Shown: positions 50,815-63,405 of the stretch, piece by piece
How the letters are laid out: the number at the start of each line of letters is the position of its first letter
How positions within the stretch are numbered: position 1 is the stretch's first letter
Assembly: GCF_022605165.1 (NCBI RefSeq)
Contig: NC_063072.1
Location: forward strand, 434,001-498,000
Length of the DNA: 64,000 bases
Direction: 5' to 3'
Origin: Purpureocillium takamizusanense
Lineage: Eukaryota > Ascomycota > Sordariomycetes > Hypocreales > Ophiocordycipitaceae
Translations under genes and position numbers: made by a program
The notes under the pieces: model-generated
Told to the model about the DNA's origin: nothing
Database searches by the model: none
The model's input: only the letters and a program-made list of their open reading frames with translations

Positions 50815-53800
50815 CTACTTTCTCTTCCGCGCAAATGTCCCGCTCCCCGAGCTGCCCCCGGTCCCGCCGCCGTCCAGTCTCCCTCCCGGCGGCCCCGTTC
50901 CCCCGTCGCGTCGGCGATTCACTTGGGGAATATGGTAGCCCCTCTCGCGCTCGAGCCTGTGCCTCTCCCAAAAGTCGCTCGCCTCCTTCTGCAGCGCCGC
51001 CCTCCTTCGGGCCCCGGCTCCGCTCCGTCTACCCCGGCGCCCGTCTTTCCCCGTGTCGCCGCCATCGCCGTCATCGCCGTTGCGACCGCTTCTCGCCAAC
51101 ACTTTCTCACGCACCTCGTGACCCCAGTCGAGCACGAGGGCCAGCACGGGCATGCACAAGACGACGTACACCCATCGCTGCCCCCGGCCGTACGCCCTTC
51201 CTATCCAGCGGAAAACCGTCCGCGCGTTCGTGCTAAAGGCCACGACCAGGCTCCCCACCACGAGCACGAAACTCGCCGGCAGTGCAATCGACCCAATCGT
51301 CTTGAGGCTCAAGTTGTTCCCGCCGCCCCACTCCTGCGTGTTCATGCCAAAGAGCCCAGTGAAGAAGGTCAGGGGCAGGAAGATGACGGTAAATGTCGTA
51401 AAGATCATGACGCTGCGGCTCTGCGCACTCGCCAGGTCCGCATGCAGCCGGCTGAGGCGCACCTCGTCCACCTGCGCCTGTCGCTGCACCATCTGCAGCA
51501 ACTTGTCGTAGTCGTCTCGCGTCGCCCGCACCCGCGCGATCATCTCATCGGCCTGTTGCGCGTACTCGCGCAGCCGCTTGAGCGCCTCAGACAGGAACAC
51601 GCGCCCGTTGGCCGTGTGCTCCCGCAGCTCCGGTCGCGCGTACGTGGCGTGCATCGTCGCCACAACTTTGCTCTGCCGTTCGAACAGATGCACCAGCGTC
51701 AAAAGCTCGTCCTCGATGTCCCGCAGCTCCAGAAGCGCCGACGTGTTGTCCCGGTTCTCCTGCTCCGCGCGTTCGCCCTCTTCCTTGTGCCGCGCCCGGA
51801 TCGACCGCGCCTTGTTCTCCACGGGCTCATAGTCGAACGCCTTGTCGCGAAAGCCCACCGTCCGGAACTCTTTGAGCGACTGGGTGAGCCGCTCCGTCTA
51901 TACTTGTCAGCATAACGCCGCGATGTTTGTTTTGAGAGTCAAGCTTACCAAGACGCTGATGGCCTCCTCAAAGATGCGAAAGACTTCCAGGTCGGGGTGT
52001 GATGACCGGTCCAGCAACACGCTCACCGCGTGGAGCGCCGCCAGCGCCGCCAGATCCAGCGCGTTCTCGCACTGCCTCGTCAGATCCACATTGACCTCAT
52101 TGAAGATGCTGTCCCGCAGGTCCGCCTGCTGATAAAGGGGGCCCTCGATCGGGTCGCTCTCTCGCCTGGGGAAGAAGGACACGACCGTATCTTGAGACGT
52201 AAGCACACATCACCCAGGGAGCGGTCAAAGAACGTACGGGAGTGAATGACCCAGAGCCATAGCTGGTCCACCATCAGGACATTGCCATTCAGCAGCGAAT
52301 CCTCCTCCGGCGTGTCGTCGGCTTGTGCTCTACCCGTCAGCCTCTCCCGCCAACCTGACGCGCCACTCGACTGTCCCGCATCTTTCTCCGAGGCGCCGCC
52401 GCTGCCCGCCGTCGACCACTGCGCGTACACGCCGCCCCTGCCGTCCTGCTGCTCCGGTCCGCACGGCCGCTCCTTGGTCAGCTTGTAAAGCATCTGGTCG
52501 TCGTCCCGCGACCGCGTGTCTCGCAGGCTCGGATATCCGTACTGGTCCAGTGTGCGACGGCAGTTGATCGGCGGGTCATGCCCGAGATACTCCCACACGA
52601 CCTGGAGCTCGAGCGAGTCCGACTTGGCAACCAGCTCCGGGACCGGACGCGACCGGCCATGGCCCAGCCTCCTAAGAATCACCTCTCGTCGACGGATGAG
52701 CCGCTTGTACGAGTCAAAATGCAGGTACGGCAGGAAAAGGCATGTGTAGAGCGAGTCCTGGACCATGGCGGGCGAAAGCGCCGGGCTGCCTAGGGACTGA
52801 CGAGGTGACACTGTCAGGTTGTTAGTTCCCCATGTCAACACGGGGGAGTGCGGGACCACATACATGTCCTCGGCGCCGTAAAGTAGCACCCGGGTTTCGC
52901 AAAGTAGGCATAATGCTGCGCGTGTCGCCCGCGCGTATGCCGCGTCGCCCAAAAGTCGTGGCTGTACAGCGACGAGAAGTCCCTCTTGTACGACACCTCG
53001 AGCGTTTGCAACACATCCTTGACCCAGGTAGGGTTGTTGAACGGCACATGGACCCAAACAAACCTCCGGGCCTTGACATCAGGCCGAACAAACGCCACTG
53101 GCACTTCGTCCACCACCACCGTCTCCTTAATGCGCCCTCGTGCCCCTTGGACCGCCTTGCGGATCGCCATCACCGCTTCCGGTAGCTGCGGCGAGGCCTC
53201 GAGATCGTCCTCTTCGTCGTCATATTCACCGTCAATACTGCCGCCCACGACCGCATCGACCGTGCTGCGGCTCCGCTGCGAAAACGGAGGAAAGTCTTTG
53301 TACTCGATGCGCGAGCGGTCGCTCCCCAGGCTGAAGCTGCGGCTGACGGAGCGTCCCACGCGGGGACGCATCGGCGGCGACAGCCTATCCACGGCAAGAT
53401 CCTGTTCAAAGTCTGCGCGTATCAGTGCCGAAGGGCGGCCCATGAGTGGTGTTGAGTGCCTGGTAGGAGGCGACATGGCCCTCGAGGGCGGCGTGGTGAC
53501 GACACTGCTTCCCCCGCCGGCGCCTCTGGTGGCCGCCGCCGGTGCACTGGACCGGGATTCCGTCCTGCCCGGCTGCCGCGATGGAGGAGGCAGCACGTCG
53601 ATGGGACGGATGATGGGCGAGCCCGGCGTGACTGTCTGTCGCGCCGCTGCCGTGCGGTCCTGAATACCGAGCGCGTTCTTGATGGTCAGGGGCTCGGGGG
53701 CCACAAAGGGCATCTCGGCCTGCTCTTGCTGACGCTCGATAAGAGACGTGCGACCCCTTGAACGCAGAAAGCGGCTCTCTTCCGGGGCGCCGTCCACTTC

Positions 53801-55295
53801 GTTGAGGCGCTCGCTCAGACACGCCTCGGGACCCTTGGAGAGGAACTCCTTCAGGGGCAGCCTGGTCGACCACGCGCGTACCACGTTGACGGCGGCGTCA
53901 CCTCCGAGCTGCGGCGGCAGCGGCGGGTCGTCGAAAAAGCCGTGGACCTCGACGTTGACCTTTTGCTCGAGACTGAGGGTCCAGCGCCCCGCATCGACAT
54001 CCTTGGACACGGCATCGGCGCGGCTAATGCAGGCGGCGAGCTGACGCAGGAAGAGACGCAGAGTGTGAACGTTGTGGCGGCCAAACGAGGCCATGTTGGC
54101 GTGGTCGCTCTGCAGGGGAAAGATGTTTTCCTGGCGCATGCCGAGGATGGCCGACTTGATAGAGGTGAGGGGCGCGGTGAAGTAGACGTCGCCGTCCTTG
54201 TCCTTGTTGAGGGTGCTGTTGCCTCCCGACAGACGCGAGTCTATGGTCTCATAGAATGTCCAGACCTGGACGTCGCTGGACACGGACTTGAAGTCCTCAT
54301 CAACGTGCAGCAGCAGGCTATTTCCGACGCGCAGGTCATCCGTGATGCTCGCGGGCAGCGGCGCAGAGAGCTGCAGCAGAGCCTGGATGCTGGTGGCGAG
54401 ACTCGGCATGGCAAAATAGCTCGATCCCTGGTGGGGAGTTCCTGGGTCTATCAGCACACGGGCTTTCACACGACGAGTTTGAGGACGTGAGATATCGTCG
54501 CTTACCGAAGAAAGCCACGCCGTAGCACTCGCGCACAATAGCCTCGTACCGCGCGTCCCTGGTGGCCTTGCACAGGGCCATCTTGACCACCAGCCCGCCC
54601 AGACTATGTCCCACAAAGACCAAGGGTCGCTGCGCCTGTCCGCGCCCGTCTCCGTTGTCTAGATCCTCGCGCGATCTCAGGGTCGCCAGCTCCCGCAGCA
54701 GCGCGTCGGCCAAGGTGCCGAGCGTGGAGCCCTCGGCGTCGACGGGCGGGTGCTCGTACAAGAGAACGCGCGCGCGGTTCGCCTCCCGCCGGATACCCTG
54801 CCGAACCCAAGACGGGCCGCGGTCGTCCTGCGACTGGCCCGTTCCGGAGCCCGACCCGGTCCCCGACTCGGCTTTTGCCCCGGTGGTGGTGTCGCGCATG
54901 GACGGGGCGCCAAAGTAGCGTCCGAGCAGGCCGTCTCGGGTCCAGCTGCGCAGCGGGTGGCCGCCGGGACATGGCACGGTGACCACGTCGACGGTGGTTT
55001 CGTCAAAGGTAAGGTCGCCATCCGGGTCGATGGTGAAGCGCAGCGGTGGCGGCTGTTTCTCGTTGTTGTTGTCGCTGCTGGTTGGATTCACGGGCACATC
55101 ATGACCCGCCTTCAGGTCTGTCTCTCCTGTGCCAGAGCTAGGATTTGAAGGAGGCGAATTCGGTGGCTGTAGGGGTACTGGCGATGTCCCGGCGCTCATA
55201 GGCGGCGGGCTTTGCGGGCTCCCTGGATGGACGTGCAACGAGTCCGTGTCGTGCGCTGGTTGCGCGGCCGCCGCCTCATCGCGAGCGGCCACCAT
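50815..55295 (-). CDS. Alpha/beta hydrolase (lipase-like) fused to a CorA-like membrane domain
   Basis: Exons 55295-54506, 54441-52864, 52810-52238, 52190-51949 and 51897-50815 join in phase to 1421 residues. The N-terminal domain is a serine-hydrolase type: a VPCPGGHPLRSW block near residue 105, then VFVGHSLGGLVVKMAL (nucleophile in G-H-S-L-G) near 220 and VAFFGTPHQGSSYFA across the first splice site. The middle has long disordered Ser/Pro tracts. A conserved fungal block follows (FVWVHVPFNNPTWVKDVLQT, LYTCLFLPYLHFDSYKR, NVLMVDQLWLWVIHS). The C-terminal domain has a coiled coil and two membrane helices, with FFTGLFGMN at about residue 1239-1247, the CorA/ZntB pore motif. This architecture is known in fungi but its role is unsettled: membrane-anchored lipase or divalent-ion channel. 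The start is the first ATG after in-frame GTG; an upstream exon is possible. Confidence 0.78.
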
Positions 55296-57287
55296 TTCGT
55301 CCGTCGCCACGCCCCGCGAGTTTCGCCTCTTGCTTTCTTTCTATTCTCTCCTCCTCTTGCACTCTGTCCTATGTCGAGCCAATCCGTCCTCTGCGTGGGT
55401 GTTTGCCTTCCGGCTTACACGTCACGTCGTCTCTCAGTGCAGGGTAGTAGTGCGATGCGTCCACAGGGAGGAACAGCGACGGACGATACACACCTCCGTG
55501 GGTGCGACGATGGCTGGCTGCTGTTCGAGAGTTATGCGAGCCCGCCCAACGACGGAAGGGCAGCAGCACACGGATTAATAAAGAAAAATAAAGACAACAA
55601 GAGCGAAATCACATTTCAAAAAGAAAGGTGTGAATGAATGCTGCTCGGGAAGAAAATCGGTAACGATTTACGCCAGGCTCTCTCTCTTCTCTCCTTCCGT
55701 CATCGCTCCTTCCCATCTGTCTGCCTGCCTAGCTGCGCTCGTGCAAGTCACCTGCTGCTCTTGCCCTCCCCAGTCACGACTCACCACCCCGTGCCCTACC
55801 AATGGCGAGGCCATCCAACCCCAACTCCTCCAACTCTCTTCATCTCGCAGTCTGCCAGTCTTCGGTCTCCATTCCTCCAACCCCCAGTGCGTGCCTTAGC
55901 CCGCACCTACGAGTTTCCATTGAACTGCAAGCCCTGCGCCGCCTCATCAGGCCCAGTGCCTAGGTAACTATCTCACATTAGTAGTGCCGGTTTACCTCGC
56001 TGGAATTTAGCGAAACCGCAACTGCAACCGCCTGCCTCGCCCCTCCGAGATCGTCGCCGGTCAGCACGTCCCATTCTCCCCCGTTTCTCGCGCGTCACGT
56101 CACGCCGCCCTCCCCCCGCGCCCGCCTCATACCGTTACAGCGGACGACTTGTTAGCGACTCTATCCTCTTCTCCGGACCATACGCGTGATTGCCTCGTGA
56201 TTCCCACGGGCCTCCTCGTTTTCCACCTCACTTTCTCCCCTTCCCTCTCTCCCGCCGTCGGCTCCTCCTACGTACGTAGCCGTGTCATGCCTCCCTTCTC
56301 CATAGTCACCCACTACACTGCGTGCCTAGGTATTGATAAATCGCCGACTGCGACGTCCGCGGGTGGGCGGGGGGCTGCTGAATGACGTTACTTACTATAC
56401 CTTACCTACATTACATATCCAGCTACTGTCTCCCCCTGGATCACAAGGCTGGATGAATGTGCGTAGTACGCAGGCACGTAGGTAGTAGACAGACTTGGCA
56501 CGTAACTCGCGTGTCGCGCGCTGCAGCTCGCTCGCTCGCTCGCTCGGTACTTTGGTACGTACGAGTCGCTGCCGGGGCGGAGTGAAGATGAAAAACCCGA
56601 CAAGGCTCATGTGAGACGACGTCGCTGCGCCCACGACGCCACGCGTGATCACGGCGCCGGGCACATGGGCACATGGCCTTCCGCCCGCCCGCCTCCTCCT
56701 CCGCCGGTGCGCTCGCTGCCGCCCTCGTTTTCCATCGCATCCCGTCGTTCCCTTGCATTTTCAATCTCGACACTTTCATACGGCGCAGCACGCGGTGCTG
56801 TCATCGATCATGTTTCGTGGGCTGGGGGATAATGGCTCTGCTTATCTACACGTACATGGGTTTCCCACCTCCAAGCCATGGACCCCGATGCCGACCCCAA
56901 GAAACGTGACAGCTCGTACCCCCGGACGTGTTCCCTCCGTGCTAATGCGTGCCGTGCCGTGCCATACCATGCCACACCATGCTATGTCAGTCCCAAAAAA
57001 AGCCCCCAGTCCACCATGCTGGCGTCTTCGCCCCCAGGTTTTCTTTTCCTTTTTTTTTTCATCTCCGTCCCAAGGGACGTCCCGTAGGATTAAGTAGTAG
57101 TTTCTCTCCCCACCCCGAGAGCAGCCTTCCAGATGAAAAGGCAACGTCATGGCCCAACGCCTCGGCCACCGTCTCGCCACTGAAAATACCCACAACAACC
57201 AAGAGGTTGTCGCCGTCGATTCCTCGCCTGCACCATCAAGAGTGCCCATAACGCCAGACTGGACCAAGCACCTCCGCCGCTGGCATC
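55296..57287. other. Promoter-side intergenic region
   Basis: About 2 kb upstream of the hydrolase/CorA gene and downstream of the zinc-finger/cupin gene. It is pyrimidine-rich with CT stretches (55680-55900) and a (GCTC)n tract near 56527-56545. No gene is supported. Confidence 0.45.
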
Positions 57288-60153
57288 TCAGTCCTCGTCC
57301 GAAACGAGCTCGTACGACCTGTGCGTCGTACAGAAAATCACCGCGTCCCCGTACTGCCTGTTCTCCACGGCGCACTCCCTCCCCGGACGCACCACGAACA
57401 GGCCCCCCGGGCCCACGTGCGCCGTAGTCGTCCCGATGCGCACCCTGACCTTGCCCTGCGAGACCATGCACGACCGGAGCTGCGCCGCCTCGGCCGCCCA
57501 CCGCGCCCTGGTCCCCGGCTTGACCACCTGGATGTTTACGCCCACATCCATGGCCACGGTGACGGGCTGCGCGCTGGACAGGAAGGGCATCGAGTAGATG
57601 ATGTCTGTGTGTGTGCGCGCGCGTGCGTTGGCCAACGTTAGTTGGCCCAGGGAACTAGAAACAGCAGAGTAGGGGGTTGTGGGGGAGATAGGGGTTAATA
57701 GGGGCATACGTACTTTCGTTGCTCTCCTCGTCCACCACCCTGCCCGGCGCAAACTCCCAGTCCTCCATATCGAGCGACTGCTGCTCCGAGTCTTTGAGCT
57801 CGGGAGACGCAGCCGTCTTGGCCACCTTGGTCCGCGGTGGCTCGGACAGCGCCGCCTCGGCCGCCGACAGGCGTCGTTTGCGCCCCTGCCCGTTTGCGCT
57901 TGTACTTGCGGCCCCCTCCCACTGAAGCTGGCGCTGGTGCCGGCGCTGCGGCTCGAGCTGCGTCGACAGGCGTCGTTTGCGCCCCTGTTCCCACTGAAGC
58001 TGGCGCTGGTGCCGGTGCTGCGTCTCGAGCTCCGCCGACTCGGCCGACGATCCACAGTCCGCCTCCAGGTTCCAGTCGCAGGCGTTCCTCTGCCGGTGCA
58101 AGTTGGCGTAGTAGTGGCACCCGGCGCACGTCTCCGTCTTGCTGAACACAACTCTGGTCTCGGGCGGCATGTTCGCGGGGAGCTTGATGCAAAGGTCAGA
58201 CAGCCGCCGCGTAGTCGTCTTCTTGCGCGTGCAGGCGCGCCGCCCCTCGACGGCCGAGCCCACAATGTACGCCATGGCGGACGCGTAGAACGGCGCCGCC
58301 AGCATCGTGCCCTGGTGGTGCTCGATCCACGAGAGGGGTAGCTCGCGCCGGAGTACGCACATGTTGAGGAATCGAATGTCCGCCCGGTTCGGCATCAGGC
58401 TGTCCTTGTGCAGCAGACTGGTGAGATACTCGCTGGGCTTTTGTCGAGGCGGCGAGGGATTCTTTGCAATGGCCAGCGTGCCGTAGTGTTCTGCGCTCCC
58501 TGTTCTAGGCGCCGTCGGCTGAGACGGCAGGGATCCCAGCGGTCCCAAGCCCGGCGTCGAGGCAGCCGGGGATGAGTCGGACCCAAACGACTCTTGCGAG
58601 CGCAGTCCGTGTGCCGACGAGAAGCGAAACGTAGACGAGCCGGGCAGGGCCCGTATCGGGGTCCGATCGATCCTCGAAACCTGTGTCAGCGCCCAAGGTG
58701 GCTGAGACGGCTCGACTGGGGGCGGTGCATCCGGCGGCAGGGGGTTCTGGGACACGACGATGCCCGAGTAGAATCCGGACTGGCTCTTGTCCCTCGAGGG
58801 TCCTAGAACCGTCAAGGTCCCGTCACAGTTGTCGTTGAAGGTGACCCTTTTGTGCACGTTGCCAAAGTGCGCGCCCAGGGCCGTCATGTTTTTGAGGAGC
58901 CGCCGGCAGTCTCGGACCGGGCAGACGAATCGAGGAGCCTGGTCCTGGAGCCGATAGTTTGTTGGTATAATGGCGCCTCGGGCCGCATCCTTTCTGCCAT
59001 CGGGGCCTGCCTCTTGTCAGTACCTACCCACCCAGGAGCGATCCCCGGCGGGCCATTGGCGTGACGTACCTTCAAACAGGTTGTAAGGGCGGCCGTCGAC
59101 GGCCGCCAGAATCTCCGGTGCCGAACCGGGTCTCGGCCGGGGGGCTTTGTTAAAGTCAGCAGGGATCTCATCCAGCTCCACCAGGCCGTCGTCGTCGTCG
59201 TCTTCGTCGTCCTGGTCGCTGCCTGTCTTACCGGCCTCCCACTCGGAGCCCTCGTCGTCGCCGGCGCCGTTAGTCGCCGGCCAGGACGCTTCTTGGCTGG
59301 CGCTCGGCTGGGCCGTCTCCGCATCTTTACGTATCCGATCCAGGAGCTCGGCCGCCGAGGGGAAGTGCATGCTGTGGCCGCTCGACGACGGGCGCGAGGT
59401 GACCGCGGAGTCTCTGTCGCTGCCGGCGCTGCTCGGGGGCATATCCTGCACCGAGTGGAGCTGCGTGGACACGGCGTCTTCCGTAAGGCGCAATGCTTGG
59501 GCTCGCAGGGCGGTGTCGGTAGCATCGGCGACATGGCTGTCAGGTGCTGTTGTTACTGACTTGAGGCTCGCAACGACGGGTCGCAGCGGAGCTAGAGGCC
59601 GAGGCTTCGAAGGACCTTGCCCTGTAGCGAGGGCAGGCTTAGCCTGGACTGAGCTCATAGGCGTCGTCGTCGTCGTTGTCGGCAGCACGCTTCTCGTGTA
59701 GCTCGGTAGCGGCACCGGCGTCTGCGACGAAGGCAAAGGCTTCGCCGGCGGCACATGAACCTCCTCACGGACTATCCCTCGTCAGCCCAAGCCCTCAAGA
59801 AATCAAGTCTCAGAGGAGAAGACGCCCAAGAATGCTTACCGATCTCATCCTCGGCATCTTGATCCGAGTCGTCACCGTCATCGTCGTCATCGTCGTCGTC
59901 GTCGCTCTCGCTGCTCTCGCTGCTCTCCAGATCTATCCCAGCGACCTTATTGTCCACAGCAGCGGCGGTGCCCAGCGCCTGAGCGCCCTTCCACTTGTCG
60001 TTGAGCGCGCGGATGCGGTGATGCGCCGCGAGCGATGGCGGGGGCGGGGGCGGGGGCGTGTGCCGAAGCGACGGCGGCGACGATTGCGGCTGCGTCTGCA
60101 GTTGCGGCTGCGGCTGGAGTTTCTGTAGGGGAGTCGCCAGCAACGACGCCGTC

Positions 60154-60184
<31 letters not shown>

Positions 60185-60338
60185 ACGCGGGCGACGCGGG
60201 CGTCACCCCCACACCACCACCGGGAGCGCCGGCGGGGATCTTGGGAGGCATCACCTCGCTAGTGTTTCTCGCCACGGACGCGCGCTCGCCCGCGGCCAGC
60301 GGCGCGATGGGAGACCCTGAGCCCCGCGCCGAGGCCAT
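57288..60338 (-). CDS. Zinc-finger/DUF3716-like protein with C-terminal cupin domain
   Basis: Exons 60338-59840, 59771-59070, 59012-57714 and 57604-57288 join in phase to 938 residues. Order of features: a disordered Pro/Gln/Ser N-terminus with an Asp run (DDDDDDDDD); an acidic stretch; a C-x4-C ... H-x4-H finger-like block (FVCPVRDCRRLLKN, then ALGAHFGNVHKR) and FNDNCDGTLTVLG; a conserved LRRELPLSWIEHHQGT block with Cys motifs (ACTRKKTTTRRL, TCAGCHYYANLHRQRNAC) resembling DUF3716; basic repeats HQRQLQWEQGRKRRLS; and a cupin-like end (SCMVSQGKVRVRIG, HVGPGGLFVVRPGRECAVEN) similar in layout to the Mif2/CENP-C cupin. A nuclear, DNA- or chromatin-binding, dimerising protein is inferred. The first intron contains no competing frame. 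The start could also be the later ATG of MPPKIPAG or lie in an upstream exon. Confidence 0.7.
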
Positions 60339-61810
60339 CGCCGCTGAAGCCGCGCCACGCCCTCCACCCACGTTGAGTGGCCAGGCCAGGCCCGCGATAG
60401 CTCAAGGCGCCCGAGGCGGAAGGGCGTTCGGTAAAGGAAACAGGGCCAATGAGGTCGCACGGGGAGGCCGTTATATATACGCGGTCGTCAAGTCGAACAC
60501 CTTCGTCTCGCGCGAGAGCTTTTCTTCGAGCAGCAGTAGCACGGGTGCTAAATCGGTGGTACGATGAGGCTCGAGTAAACACCACGATGGGGGTCGCCTA
60601 GCCAGCACCTGCCGCGGACCGGGGGGACGAGTTGGATCTCCTAGGCGGGGATGGCCATTCGCTGCCGTTCTGTGCGTGAGAGACGTCGAGGTGCCGGTGT
60701 GGGAGCACGCTGCGGCGCTATGCATGCGTGTAGAGGCGGCGCCGGCGCCGTGACGGGCTTTTAGCGGCGAGGTGAAGTGAGGTTAGGTGAGGTCTGAGAT
60801 GGATAGGCAAGGTAGGTATGAAGTGGTTAGTGCTAGAGGTGTCGAGTGAGACGCGCCGAAGCGCGCGCGCGGCTGGTAATTTTTGGGGGAGTGGGACGTA
60901 GTTAGCACGTTGCCGGGACCCGACAGCCTGGAGAGGCAAGCTCCACTTTTATTAGAGCAGTTGGAGCCGTGGAGCACTAATGAGGCAGCTCTTTCTCTCT
61001 CGTAGCAGGCCCCTATGACATATAGACACTTGGAGGGCAGTGCAGTATCGTGTAAACTGGAAGAGAGTGCAAGGCTGCAGGCCTTGCTACACCAAGCCTT
61101 GAGGAACGAGGTGCTTTTCTATGCTTAAGGTCAGCCCCGGCTCCAGCCTTTGGCAGCTGGCTTTTGGCAGCTGGCTTTTGGCAGCTGGCTTTATTACTAG
61201 CTAGCTGTTAGTAGCTGTAGCTGGCTTCAGATCTAACCTTTGGCAGCCGGCCTTGGCTCTGGCCTTTAGCAGCTAGCACCAACGACTATGACCTTGGCCT
61301 TCGTCGAGTTGAAGGAAGCAGCCACTCAGAGGCCGTATTTGTGTAACACCAATACAAGATTTGCGTAACCCCAAAATCAGCCCGCCAGAACAGAAAGACC
61401 TTTCGGAAACCTTACGTTCCGCAAAGAGCATCGCACAAGCATTCCTGCTTCTGTGTACAGTATATACTGTACTAAGTTAGGTTGGTGGGCTCCGGGGATG
61501 CAATAGGTAGGAGACGGCCCCCACCCGCACAGCGACGGGAGTTGTCGTCCCGCAGAGAATCCGTGCCGGAGAAGACAGTCCGCACGATAACTACCTCACG
61601 CCAGCCAGCTCAGGCACGAGGGCATGGGCAGGCGTACACTCCATGGCTCACATGCTCAAAATGCCATGCAATAATGCCTACATCCCGTCTTATCATACAT
61701 GCCTGCAGCACCAACAACCGCAACCGCCGCGACATCGCCCAGACCGCTCAGCTGGTAGGTAGCCAAGCGAGGTGCTCGCTCTCCCGCTTAATGCTCCACT
61801 GGACTGGCCC
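60339..61810. other. Intergenic region, no gene seen
   Basis: It is AT-balanced and holds the tandem repeat at 61149-61192. A plus-strand frame entering from 61482 is a shadow of the bL27m gene. Confidence 0.4.
61149..61192. repeat. 14-bp tandem repeat, three copies
   Basis: The unit TTTTGGCAGCTGGC is repeated three times almost perfectly; degenerate TTGGCAGC copies follow at about 61238-61275. Confidence 0.8.
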
Positions 61811-62898
61811 TCACTTCTTCTTGGTCGCCTTCTTGGCTGCCTTCTTGGCCGCCTTCTTGCTCATCGCCTTGGGCGCCTTGACGACGTCGCCGTCACCCGC
61901 CTCGGCCCGCCGCGCCGCCGCCTTGCGCTGGCCCTCAAGCTCGCGCTCGCGCCTCCACCGCCTGTGCCGGAAAAACTGCTTGCGCGTCCGGAACCGCGTC
62001 GTCCGCAGGCCCGTCGTCTGCACAAGCCGCCCGATCCGCCAGTTGTCCTCGCGGTAGCTGTAGTCGGCGCGCAGCCGCAGCAGCCGCTCCGGTTCGCCCT
62101 GTTGACGCGCCTTGCCCCTGCCCTTGCTCTTAACCCCAACGGCGGCGGCAGCATCCGCCGCATCGCTGCTCTTCTCGCCCACACGACGAACCTCGTAGGG
62201 GATCCCCGACGGCGACAGCGCGGGCCGCTCTTCGACCGCGCGGATCGCGTGCGCCGTCATGCCCAGCCTGCGCCGGCGCTCCGCGTGCGCCGGGTACGGC
62301 AGCGTGTCGGCCTTGTCGAAGACGACGCCAATATACTTGCGGTCCGGGTGCCGCGCCGGATCGCGGTAGTACTTGACGTAGCCCGTCGCCATGGCGTGGA
62401 TCGTGTGGTCGCGGCCCATGATGCAATTCTCGCCGGGCCACCAGTGCGTGCCGCGCTGCTTGTAGATGATGTTTCCAGGGATGACGAACTGGTCTGCGTG
62501 CGCGGAGGGAAGAGAATACAAGTCAGCCATACTGTGTCATCGAGGCGTTCTTTGTGTGCTCAATTGGCCCCGTGGACAGCCGCAATTGGGAGGTGGGCTT
62601 CGAGCATCACGTCCAACTGAGCCCCGGTCGCGGAGAATTATCGACACCAAAGAAAAGAGAGCAACGTACCGCCCGTCCGCTTCGCGCCCAGCTTGTTGGG
62701 AATCCCCCTCTTGCTCTTCTTCTTGTACGCTCCCTGCGCCTTGACCGAGGCGTTCCTCCGTCCCTGGGCCAGCACGCCGCCCATCAGCTGCGCGCCGGCC
62801 ACCGCCACCGCGAGGCCGCCCAGCCCGAGGCGCGAGGCCGACGACGCCGCGGATGCCGCAGCCGTCAGCAGCGGCCGCTGCATCGTGAGGAACCGCAT
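61811..62898 (-). CDS. Mitochondrial large ribosomal subunit protein bL27m
   Basis: Exons 62898-62670 and 62493-61811 are joined over a 176-nt intron (GTACGT donor, ACGCAG acceptor), giving 303 residues. The splice falls inside the L27 hallmark: KRGIPNKLGAKRTG joins DQFVIPGNIIYKQRGTHWWP, then GENCIMGRDHTIHAM. The N-terminal ~60 residues (MRFLTMQRPLLTAAASAASS) form a mitochondrial presequence. As in other fungal bL27m proteins, a long C-terminal extension follows, here ending in a Lys/Ala repeat (SKKAAKKAAKKATKKK). It works at the mitoribosome peptidyl-transferase side. A second in-frame ATG at 62883 could also start translation. The gene is divergent from LCL2, sharing 507 bp. Confidence 0.92.
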
Positions 62899-63405
62899 CG
62901 CCGCGACGGTTCGGTTTCGTCGCTGCTGCTGCTGCTCGCTCGTGTCGTGGAAAGTTGTGCGTCGATGCCGTCGGTCGTGCTGGTCCAAACCTGCGTCTTC
63001 TGCTGAGGTCCGGGTTGGTTCAATTTTGCGCTGAGTCAGCCGCGAGATGGGCGCTTTCCTGCACCGCACCCCTGTTCGGGATGGCCACATGGCATTATCG
63101 ATAAGCCACCTACCAGCGTCCGCCCGCGGGCGACTAACAGGTACTTCGTAACTTACGTGTAAGGTAAAGATGCCAGCATGCCCCGACATCATCATCACCA
63201 CCACCACCCATCGCAGCGACGACATTCACCACCTTCCCGCTCCCCACCACACGACCTGTCGCCACGCGCCTCACAACGAGCCCCCCTACTCGGAGCTGCT
63301 ACAGCTGTCGCAATTCGCACACGCTCACAAGCCCACGCTTGCTACCTTCCTACCATCCATCCCGCCAGACAGACAGACAGACAGACAGACAAGCCCGCCA
63401 GCACC
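62899..63405. promoter_or_regulatory. Shared divergent promoter region of bL27m and LCL2
   Basis: The 507 bp between two divergent ATGs contain CCACC-rich stretches and end with a (GACA)n tract just before the LCL2 start. No clear TATA box is seen. Confidence 0.45.
63367..63390. repeat. (AGAC)6 microsatellite in the LCL2 leader
   Basis: Six uninterrupted AGAC units end 15 bp before the LCL2 start codon. Confidence 0.85.

Noticed and set aside
50737..51915. 392-codon plus-strand frame
   Set aside because: It is antisense to the CorA-like exon; the minus strand shows clear motifs and in-phase introns, so this is a GC-driven shadow.
52811..52863. Alternative splice choices for exon 2/3 of the hydrolase-CorA gene
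   Set aside because: GTGCTA donor or later AG acceptors also keep frame in some combinations, but GTATGT with the first CAG after a perfect AACTAAC branch is the strongest.
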